64,000 nt of DNA, taken from assembly GCA_035623255.1 (NCBI GenBank), contig DASPTU010000061.1, positions 20,977 to 84,976 on the forward strand, read 5' to 3'. This document shows, piece after piece, positions 57,055 to 64,000 of the stretch; position 1 is the stretch's first letter; each line of letters opens with the position of its first letter. The translations under genes and the position numbers were made by a program. This DNA is from JAFAGX01 sp035623255 (GTDB lineage: Bacteria; Acidobacteriota; Terriglobia; Terriglobales; Acidobacteriaceae). The notes under the pieces are model-generated. The model did no database searches. It had not been told where the DNA came from and saw only the letters and a program-made list of their open reading frames with translations.

Positions 57055-59328
57055 ATGCGCTTACTTCTTGCAGCAGTCGTGCTATTGGTTGCACTCGTAG
57101 CGAGTGCGACAATTTTCGGGTCTGTTCGGGGTGTAATTCACGATCCGCAACACCGCCCCGTGCAGGGCGCCATGGTCATGATCAAGGCGAAGTCTTCCGA
57201 GTGGACCCAGACAACAACCTCCAATTCCAATGGCGAATTTGAATTCCAGACTGTGCCGCTTGGAGACTATGTGGTCTCGGTCGCCAACTCGGGCTTCACT
57301 CAGGCCACTCACAACGTCGAGGTCATTTCAGGAACTCAACCCGTTGTTCATTTCCAGCTCAGCGTTTCAGCGAAGTCCGAGACCGTGAACGTATCAGCCA
57401 CTCCGGAAGTTGTACCTACTGACACCGCCACGCCAACAACCTTAATCAGTCGCGAGGACATCGAGCGAACACCCGGCGCCGATCGCACCAACAGCATGGC
57501 GATGATTACCGACTACGTGCCGGGGGCGTATGTTGTCCACGATATGTTGCACATCCGTGGCGGCCATCAAACCACCTGGTTGGTGGACGGGGTGCCGGTG
57601 CCCAACACCAACATCGCCGCCACCATCGGGCCCCAGTTCGACCCAAAGGACATCGATTATCTCGAGGTCAACCGCGGCAGTTACGGCGCCGAATTCGGCG
57701 ATCGCACCTACGGGGTCTTCAACGTGGCTCCTCGCACCGGTTTTGAGCGAAACAACGAGGCGGAACTGGTTATGAGCTTCGGCAATTTCTATCAGACCAA
57801 CAACTCGGTCAGTCTTGGCAGCCACACGGAACGGTTTGCCTACTATGCCAGTTTGAACGGGAACCGCAGCGATCTCGGCCTCCAACCTCCGGTTCCTCAG
57901 GTGGTGCATGACGGTGCAAACGGCTATGGCAGCTTTGGCACACTCATCTTCAACGTGGACCCCTCCAACCAGCTACGATTGGTGACCTCACTACGTCGCG
58001 ACTACTATCAGGTTCCGTATGATCCCTTTCCGAATGACATCGAAAACGGGTCGATCCCAGCGAACGGTTTCACCCCACAATACCCAAGCATTGGTCTACG
58101 CGATGGCCAGCACGAGTCCGATGGTGTCCTCAATGTTTCATGGGTACATACCTTCAACTCCAATTTATCTGCGACCGTGTCGCCGCTTTTCCATTACAAC
58201 AGCGGTGACTATAACAGCCTTCCTACAGACATTCCGGTGGCTACGACCGAAGACCGCGCATCGACCTATGCAGGCGGACAGGCCAGCGTTTCAGCCAATT
58301 TCGCGAGGAATAGCTTGCAGTCGGGATTTTTCAGCTTTTTTCAGCACGACAGCCAGCTTTTCGGTGCGATCTTTAATGACGGCAGCGGCAACTTACCCAT
58401 CAATGACATTCAACATCCCACCGGAAACCAGGAGACATTTTTCATTGACGACAAATTCACTCCAATTCCCTGGCTGACCCTGATCGCCGGCGTGCGACCG
58501 ACGCGCTTTTCCGGCGAAATATCCGAAAGCGCCATCAGTCCACGCTTCGGTGCGACGGTGACGATTCCCAAGATTCGCTGGACCTTCCGCGCTTTCTACG
58601 GACATTATTATCAAGCTCCGCCTTTACTGACCGTCAGCGGGCCTGCGCTCATCCATTTCGTTCAGGGACAGGGCTTGGGATTTGTGCCTCTGCATGGGGA
58701 ATTCGACGAAGAGCATCAGTTCGGCGTGGCTATTCCATTCCGCGGCTGGGCGCTCGACGCCGACAACTTTCGCACCAACGCCAGAAATTTCTTCGACCAC
58801 AATAACATCGGGGATTCCAGCATCTTTTTCCCGATCACTGTCTCAAGAGCGGTGATTCGCGGCTGGGAGCTCACGTTGCGCTCGCCTCGCTTTGCCCATC
58901 GCGCACAGGTTCATCTCGCTTACTCCAACCAGATCGCCGAAGCCAGTGGGACGATCACCGGCGGCCTAACCGACTTTTCCTTCTCTCCGGAGTTAAGTCC
59001 CCTTGATCACGACCAGCGCAATACGCTGAATGTCGGCGGCGATGTAAGTCTGCCTTGGCATTCTTATGCCGCCGCCAACGTCAACTACGGCTCGGGGTTC
59101 ACGAACGGCTTTCCGGGCCAGCCGTACCCTGGTGACTATCTACCTGCGCACACTACGTTTGATTTGTCGCTGGGCAAGGATTTTGGCGAGAGAGTCTCGG
59201 CCTCGGTGAACGCCTTAAACGTCACCAACCGCCGCGTGGAGCTGGACAACAGCCTGACGTTCGGAGGCTTCCACTGGAACAATCCGCGGGAAATTTATGC
59301 GGAGTTGCGTTACCGCTTCCGCTACTAG
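57055..59328 (+). CDS. TonB-dependent receptor with N-terminal carboxypeptidase-regulatory domain
   Basis: 757 residues with a signal peptide (LLAAVVLLVALVASA). Carboxypeptidase-regulatory-like domain about residues 20-110 (GSVRGVIHDPQHRPVQGAMVMI, VPLGDYVVSV), plug domain about 125-240 (HIRGGHQTTWLVDGVPVPN, VNRGSYGAEFGDRTYGVFN), then a barrel ending YAELRYRFRY. Shorter than the 1174-residue Oar-like receptor and closer to classical metal or siderophore receptors. Its Cys/His-rich neighbour suggests uptake of a metal or metal complex; that is inference. Confidence 0.9.
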   Translation: MRLLLAAVVLLVALVASATIFGSVRGVIHDPQHRPVQGAMVMIKAKSSEWTQTTTSNSNGEFEFQTVPLGDYVVSVANSGFTQATHNVEVISGTQPVVHFQLSVSAKSETVNVSATPEVVPTDTATPTTLISREDIERTPGADRTNSMAMITDYVPGAYVVHDMLHIRGGHQTTWLVDGVPVPNTNIAATIGPQFDPKDIDYLEVNRGSYGAEFGDRTYGVFNVAPRTGFERNNEAELVMSFGNFYQTNNSVSLGSHTERFAYYASLNGNRSDLGLQPPVPQVVHDGANGYGSFGTLIFNVDPSNQLRLVTSLRRDYYQVPYDPFPNDIENGSIPANGFTPQYPSIGLRDGQHESDGVLNVSWVHTFNSNLSATVSPLFHYNSGDYNSLPTDIPVATTEDRASTYAGGQASVSANFARNSLQSGFFSFFQHDSQLFGAIFNDGSGNLPINDIQHPTGNQETFFIDDKFTPIPWLTLIAGVRPTRFSGEISESAISPRFGATVTIPKIRWTFRAFYGHYYQAPPLLTVSGPALIHFVQGQGLGFVPLHGEFDEEHQFGVAIPFRGWALDADNFRTNARNFFDHNNIGDSSIFFPITVSRAVIRGWELTLRSPRFAHRAQVHLAYSNQIAEASGTITGGLTDFSFSPELSPLDHDQRNTLNVGGDVSLPWHSYAAANVNYGSGFTNGFPGQPYPGDYLPAHTTFDLSLGKDFGERVSASVNALNVTNRRVELDNSLTFGGFHWNNPREIYAELRYRFRY

Positions 59329-59394
59329 GGCACGAGAACAGTCGCACCCGAATAACAGAAAGGCTAATCGTCGACTGGTCGTTGAAGTTATAGG

Positions 59395-59430
59395 CTGAAG
59401 CCGCCGGGATGAACCGCAGGCTTCAGTTTT
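59395..59430 (+). terminator. Possible terminator after the second TonB receptor
   Basis: CTGAAGCC and GGCTTCAG are perfect inverted repeats 16 nt apart, followed by TTTT. It starts 67 bp after the receptor stop. The GGCTGAAGCC motif also occurs in dispersed acidobacterial repeats, so a REP element is an alternative. Confidence 0.5.
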
Positions 59431-59586
59431 CATCCGGAGAGGACTACGGCGAGAAAAGGACCCTGATTTGCGTTCGGGGAATCTGGCAAAAATTTCATGG
59501 AAATAGACAAGAGACTTCAGGGTCACACGAGTATGCTTAGGTCACGCTTTCGAGGCAATGAGGATCGTAGCAAAGGGAGCATGGCA

Positions 59587-60579
59587 ATGCAGAAACGCAA
59601 ACTTGGAAAAAGCAACTTAGAAGTTTCAGCTCTCGGACTGGGCTGCATGGGAATGAGCTTTGGCTATGGTCCGGCCGTCGACAAACAGCAGGGAATTTCA
59701 GTGATCCGCGCCGCCGTCGAACGCGGCGTGACATTTTTCGACACCGCCGAGATTTATGGCCCATTCACCAACGAAGAACTGGTCGGCGAAGCTCTTGCTC
59801 CTTTTCGGGGCAAGGTTGTGATCGCGACCAAGTTCGGGTTCAAAATTGATCCGAGCACTGGTAAACAGGCAGGGCTCGATAGCCGCCCCGAGCACATCAG
59901 GGAGGTCGCCGAGGCCTCGCTGAAACGCCTCAAGACCAATGTCATCGATCTGTTCTATCAGCATCGCGTCGATCCCAGCGTTCCGATCGAAGACGTTGCC
60001 GGGGCTGTCAAAGACCTGATCCAGCAGGGCAAGGTCAAGCACTTCGGTCTTTCCGAGGCGGGTGTGCAGACGATTCGTCGTGCCCACAAAGTTCAGCCCG
60101 TCACCGCGCTCCAGAGCGAGTACTCGCTGTGGTTCAGAGAGCCGGAAGCGGAAGTGTTACCAACGCTCGAGGAACTTGGGATCGGATTCGTTCCCTTCAG
60201 CCCGCTTGGAAAGGGCTTCCTCACAGGAAAGATCAATCAGGACACAAAGTTCGATAAGACTGACTTCCGCAACATCGTGCCTCGTTTCACTCCCGAGGCT
60301 CGGAAAGTAAATCAGGCCATGGTTGACGTGCTGAGCAGATTCGCTCAGCAGAAGAAAGCGACACCTGCCCAGATCGCTCTCGCCTGGCTGCTGGCGCAAA
60401 AGCCCTGGATCGTGCCGATCCCGGGAACAACCAAGCTGAACCGTCTCGAAGAAAACATTGGTGCCGCTTCAATCGAACTGACGCCGAATGACCTTCGCGA
60501 GATCGACACCGCCTCTAAGAAAATTCCGGTGCAAGGAGCTCGATATCCCGAAGAGCTGCAGAGACTAGTCGGCCGCTGA
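59587..60579 (+). CDS. Aldo/keto reductase
   Basis: 330 residues from ATG 59587, with GGGAG 7 nt upstream; ATG 59581 and an open frame from 59497 are alternatives. AKR barrel with LGKSNLEVSALGLGCMGMSFGYGP, catalytic FFDTAEIYGP (Asp, Tyr), VIATKFGF (Lys), DLFYQHRVDP (His) and the C-terminal NADPH site IVPIPGTTKLNRLEENI. AKR13-type, probably reducing aldehydes or ketones with NADPH. Followed after 57 bp by the deazaflavin-type protein. Confidence 0.93.
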   Translation: MQKRKLGKSNLEVSALGLGCMGMSFGYGPAVDKQQGISVIRAAVERGVTFFDTAEIYGPFTNEELVGEALAPFRGKVVIATKFGFKIDPSTGKQAGLDSRPEHIREVAEASLKRLKTNVIDLFYQHRVDPSVPIEDVAGAVKDLIQQGKVKHFGLSEAGVQTIRRAHKVQPVTALQSEYSLWFREPEAEVLPTLEELGIGFVPFSPLGKGFLTGKINQDTKFDKTDFRNIVPRFTPEARKVNQAMVDVLSRFAQQKKATPAQIALAWLLAQKPWIVPIPGTTKLNRLEENIGAASIELTPNDLREIDTASKKIPVQGARYPEELQRLVGR

Positions 60580-60636
60580 TGGGAACAGTCCGCCACGAAC
60601 TACACCAGGGAAGCATCCGAACCGTAGGAGACGCCT

Positions 60637-60999
60637 ATGGCAAAGAAGAACGACAGTTTATTAAGTCACCTTTCCCGAACCAATGAAATTAAGATCACCG
60701 TGACCGGCAGAAAATCCGGACGCGCGATCACCAACCCGGTCTGGTTCGCTTTGGAGGGCGACAAGCTTGACCTCCTGCCGGTGCAGGGGTCGGATACACA
60801 GTGGTACAAGAACGTGCTCAAGAATCCAATGATCAGGATCGAGGCAGGTGGCGCAAAGGCCGAAGTTCAGGCTGTCCCCATCACGGACCCTAAACAAGTG
60901 AAGTCCGTGGTCGAGAAATTTCGTGCCAAGCACGGGGCCGGCGACGTCAAGAAGTACTATTCAAAGTTCGACGTTGCGGTCGTGGCTCAGTTGCCCTGA
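60637..60999 (+). CDS. Nitroreductase/deazaflavin-type small protein (split beta-barrel)
   Basis: 120 residues. GRKSGRAITNPVWFALEGDKLDLLPVQGSDTQWYKNVLKNPMIRI fits the DUF385/Ddn-like nitroreductase family of small split-barrel proteins that bind flavin or F420. No obvious catalytic residue is visible. Preceded by GTAGGAGA about 7-9 nt before the ATG and likely co-transcribed with the aldo/keto reductase. Confidence 0.78.
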   Translation: MAKKNDSLLSHLSRTNEIKITVTGRKSGRAITNPVWFALEGDKLDLLPVQGSDTQWYKNVLKNPMIRIEAGGAKAEVQAVPITDPKQVKSVVEKFRAKHGAGDVKKYYSKFDVAVVAQLP

Positions 61000-61093
61000 C
61001 ACCGTGGTGTTCACGAAAAGAAACGCCAGACTTGCCCAACTTATTCGCTCTCATTGACTTGTCCTACACTCCCGCATAACATGGCGTCGCGCC

Positions 61094-64000
61094 ATGATCG
61101 GACAGACTATCTCGCACTACCGCATAGTCGACAAGCTCGGTGGCGGGGGGATGGGCGTTGTTTATAAGGCTGAGGACACTCGGCTCCACCGGTTTGTAGC
61201 GCTCAAGTTTCTGCCAGAAGACGTGGCCCGCGATTCGCAGGCACTGGCCCGTTTCCAACGTGAAGCACAGGCTGCCTCCGCGTTAAACCATCCCAACATC
61301 TGCACGATTTTCGACGTTGGCGAGGAGAACGGGCAAGCGTTCATCGCGATGGAGTTCCTGGACGGGATGACCCTGAAGCACAAGATCGGCAATCGCCCGA
61401 TGGAGACGGACTTGATTCTCTCCCTGGCGATTGAGATAGCCGATGCTTTGGATGCGGCGCACGCCGAGGGCATCGTTCACCGCGACATCAAACCTGCTAA
61501 CATCTTCGTCACCAAGCGGGGTCATGCCAAGATTCTTGACTTTGGGTTGGCGAAGGTTACACAGGCTATCGGTTCCTCAAGACAGATTGCAGTCGCCGAC
61601 GCGATGACCGGCACCTTAGATGAGCAACACTTGACCAGTCCCGGCGCGGCGTTAGGTACCGTCTCTTACATGTCGCCCGAGCAAGTGCGGGCCAGGGAAC
61701 TAGACTCGCGAACCGACCTGTTCTCATTCGGAGCGGTGTTGTATGAGATGGCGACCGGCACTTTGCCGTTCCGAGGGGAAAGCTCAGGTGTTATCTCTCG
61801 CGAAATTCTGGATCGCGATCCCCTTCCGGCGATCCGCCTAAACCCTGACCTTCCGCCCAAACTGGAAGAAGTCATCAAAAAAGCTCTGGAGAAAGATCGT
61901 GAGCTGCGCTACCAAGGCGCAGCGGAAATGCGGGCCGATCTCAAGCGGCTGAGACGGGAAACGGAATCGCGCCACGGCGTTGCTACATCTAGTTCCGGAA
62001 CCGTGACAGCCGCCGAGGAAAAGCCTGGTTCACAGTCAGCAGCCCCGCCAGTTCAGGTCCCCACCTCCGGCTCAGCTCCTGCGGCCGTCTTGTCTTCCTC
62101 GGCCGCGACCCAGAGTACGGCCGCTCCAGTGGCCAGGTCAAAAAAGCTTTTGAAAGTTTTCGCCCTTGCCGCTGCCTTGCTCATTGCAGGATTGGTTGCC
62201 GTCGGCCTGTATCTGCGCTTCCGTGCTGCGACTCCGCTGACGGAGAAGGACACTGTCGTCCTGGGTGACTTCGACAACAAGACAGGCGATCCCGTATTCG
62301 ATGATGCTTTGAAGCAGGCGCTGGCGGTGCAGCTAGCACAATCTCCATTTCTCAACATTCTCTCGGATCGCAGGGTCGAGGAAACGCTTCGCCTGATGGG
62401 ACGCAGCTCGAATGAACGGATTACGCGTGACCTGGCGCGGGAACTCTGCATTCGAACTGGCAGCAAGGCATTCCTGTTGGGAACAATATCCAGCCTTGGC
62501 GGTCAGTACGTAATCGGAGTGGATGCCATCGGATGTAGCACTGGAGACACGCTAGTCAGAGAGCAGGAGCAGGCTGCGACGAAAGCCGACGTGCTGCAGG
62601 CACTGGGGAAGGCTGCGACCAGTCTGCGCGGCAAGCTGGGCGAGTCGCTGGCCACCATTCAGAAGTTTGATGTTCCGGTCGAGGCTACGACGCCATCGCT
62701 CGAAGCCTTGAAAGCTTTCAGCATGGGCATAACAACTTACCGTACAAGAGGTGACGCGGAGGCGATTCCATTCTTCAAGCACGCTCTGGAACTAGACCCC
62801 AATATGGCCATTGCCTACGTCAGTGTCGGCCTCGCATACAGCAACCTGGGACAGGCGAGCGTCGGAGCAGAAAATATCGAGAAGGCTTACGAGCTGCGCG
62901 ACCGAGTCAGCGAACGGGAGAAATACCGTATTGCTTCCGTGTATCACCAAATCGTTACCGGGGAATTGGAGCAGGCGAGCCAGGTGTATGAGCTGTGGGC
63001 CAAGAGCTATCCCCAGGATTCGGTGCCCCCAGCCAACCTGGGGGTCATCTATTCCGATCTGGGGCAGTTTGAGAAGGCTTTGGCGGCGAATGAGGAAGGA
63101 TTGCAACTGGAGCCGAGTGCAATCGGTTACGTGAACGAAGTTGCTACCCTGCTTGCACTCAATCGGTTCGAGGACGCAACGAAAACCATTTCGCGGGCAC
63201 AGAAGGAGAATTTCGAGGGTAATGACCTGCACTGGGCCATTTATCAAACCGCTTTTCTCTACGGCGACACGGCAGAGATGGGGCGCCAGGTTGCCTGGGC
63301 AGCGGGTAAATCTGGCAGCGAAGATACGATGCTTTCGTTCCAGTCTGACACCGAAGCCTATTACGGGCGTTTGACGAAAGCACGGGATTTCTCCCGACGC
63401 GCCGTAGATGCCGCCGTGCGGAATGACGCCAAGGAGGCAGCGGCATTGTGGCAGGTGAACGCCGCTTTGCGGGAAGCGGAATTCGGCAATTCAGCGGTGG
63501 CCAGCCAAGAGATCACGGCAGCGTTGGCCCTTACACCTGGGCGGGATATCAAGATTTTCTCCGCTCTGGCTCTGGCACAATGCGGCGAGTCTGCTCGGGC
63601 CAAAGCCATGCTGTCTGAACTGGAAAAGAGCCACGGCTCCCAGACGATGATGAAGGTATATTGGTTGCCCACAATCCGGTCTGCCATCGAATTGGACGAG
63701 AAGAATGCCAAGCAAGCGCTGGTAGACCTGGAAGCGGCTGCTCCTTATGAGCTTGGTACACCGGAACCACTGCAACTGGGGACGTTATTTCCCGTCTGGA
63801 TTCGCGGTAAGGCCTACTTGGCCGCCCATGATGGCAACGGGGCCGCCACTGAGTTCCAGAAGTTCCTTGATCACCGTGGGATCGTAATTAATTACCCGCT
63901 AGGTGCTCTCGCCCACCTTGGCGTCGCCCGCGCCTACGCTATCGAAGGCGACAGCGCCAAAGCCAAAGCCGCCTATCAAGACTTCTTCACCCTCTGGAAA
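61094..64000 (+). CDS. Serine/threonine protein kinase with TPRs, 3' truncated
   Basis: 969 codons present, open to the window edge. The kinase domain starts at ATG 61094: YRIVDKLGGGGMGVVYKAED (glycine loop), VALKFLP (Lys38), HRDIKPANI (Asp131), ILDFGLAK (Asp149), TVSYMSPEQVRARE and LFSFGAVLYEMATGTLPF. A Ser/Ala/Pro-rich linker leads to a membrane helix about residues 350-375. The extracytoplasmic part starts with VVLGDFDNKTGDPVFDDALKQALAVQLAQSP, a domain shared with TolB-type proteins, then TPRs. Hanks-type kinases with this layout are abundant in Acidobacteriota. Stop outside the window. Confidence 0.94.
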   Translation, partial: MIGQTISHYRIVDKLGGGGMGVVYKAEDTRLHRFVALKFLPEDVARDSQALARFQREAQAASALNHPNICTIFDVGEENGQAFIAMEFLDGMTLKHKIGNRPMETDLILSLAIEIADALDAAHAEGIVHRDIKPANIFVTKRGHAKILDFGLAKVTQAIGSSRQIAVADAMTGTLDEQHLTSPGAALGTVSYMSPEQVRARELDSRTDLFSFGAVLYEMATGTLPFRGESSGVISREILDRDPLPAIRLNPDLPPKLEEVIKKALEKDRELRYQGAAEMRADLKRLRRETESRHGVATSSSGTVTAAEEKPGSQSAAPPVQVPTSGSAPAAVLSSSAATQSTAAPVARSKKLLKVFALAAALLIAGLVAVGLYLRFRAATPLTEKDTVVLGDFDNKTGDPVFDDALKQALAVQLAQSPFLNILSDRRVEETLRLMGRSSNERITRDLARELCIRTGSKAFLLGTISSLGGQYVIGVDAIGCSTGDTLVREQEQAATKADVLQALGKAATSLRGKLGESLATIQKFDVPVEATTPSLEALKAFSMGITTYRTRGDAEAIPFFKHALELDPNMAIAYVSVGLAYSNLGQASVGAENIEKAYELRDRVSEREKYRIASVYHQIVTGELEQASQVYELWAKSYPQDSVPPANLGVIYSDLGQFEKALAANEEGLQLEPSAIGYVNEVATLLALNRFEDATKTISRAQKENFEGNDLHWAIYQTAFLYGDTAEMGRQVAWAAGKSGSEDTMLSFQSDTEAYYGRLTKARDFSRRAVDAAVRNDAKEAAALWQVNAALREAEFGNSAVASQEITAALALTPGRDIKIFSALALAQCGESARAKAMLSELEKSHGSQTMMKVYWLPTIRSAIELDEKNAKQALVDLEAAAPYELGTPEPLQLGTLFPVWIRGKAYLAAHDGNGAATEFQKFLDHRGIVINYPLGALAHLGVARAYAIEGDSAKAKAAYQDFFTLWK

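Overview
The window reads as a chromosomal segment of an Acidobacteriota bacterium, probably of the Koribacter/Terriglobia type. This is inference from content: about 55-58% GC by eye, Oar-like TonB-dependent receptors with an N-terminal carboxypeptidase-regulatory domain, a Ser/Thr kinase fused to TPRs, CehA/McbA and CocE-type secreted hydrolases, and a hairpin repeat starting TCATCCCGAGCGAAGCGAGG. I see no phage, insertion sequence, CRISPR array, rRNA or tRNA.

Layout. 0-0.7 kb: 3' end of a cytochrome c oxidase operon (subunits III and IV). 0.8-5.8 kb: a zinc-ribbon membrane protein, a fused FAD/Fe-S dehydrogenase (YdiJ-like) and a membrane protein of unknown function. 5.9-10.5 kb: three SDR oxidoreductases, a glutamate-1-semialdehyde-aminomutase-like PLP enzyme and a ProC-like reductase, apparently one metabolic unit. 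10.6-14.3 kb: TPR, zinc-ribbon and CBM9-like proteins and Ada. 14.5-24.6 kb: secreted hydrolases, a dicarboxylate/amino-acid symporter, FKBP, L28, a YdjM-like protein and a lipid kinase. 24.7-28.2 kb: a large TonB-dependent receptor.

28.5-34.7 kb is a signalling island: a membrane-anchored GcvH-like protein without the lipoyl lysine, small unknown proteins, a Crp/Fnr regulator with an N-terminal Cys cluster, two response regulators and a CHASE3-PAS histidine kinase. Two near-identical palindromes (ACTAGGG-N4-CCCTAGT) lie the same distance, 23 nt, from a possible -10 box upstream of the Crp gene and of the single-domain response regulator. They are a strong candidate for an undescribed operator pair.

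34.9-42.9 kb is a carbamoyl-phosphate cluster: a cyclic-2,3-DPG-synthase-like P-loop protein, ornithine carbamoyltransferase, carbamate kinase, a second carbamoyltransferase of the PyrB family with altered aspartate-binding residues, ornithine aminotransferase, then a malic enzyme closed by a clear terminator. A perfect TGTGA-N6-TCACA site lies upstream, and the Crp-family protein nearby has a matching recognition helix.

43-64 kb: a GT87-like membrane protein, DinB, a lipoprotein, a Na+/solute symporter, a DUF2911 protein, a TMTC-like TPR membrane protein, a full glycine cleavage operon (gcvT-gcvH-gcvPA-gcvPB), DUF92, Ku, a Cys-rich exported protein next to a second TonB-dependent receptor, an aldo/keto reductase, a small nitroreductase-like protein and a Ser/Thr kinase-TPR protein cut by the right edge.
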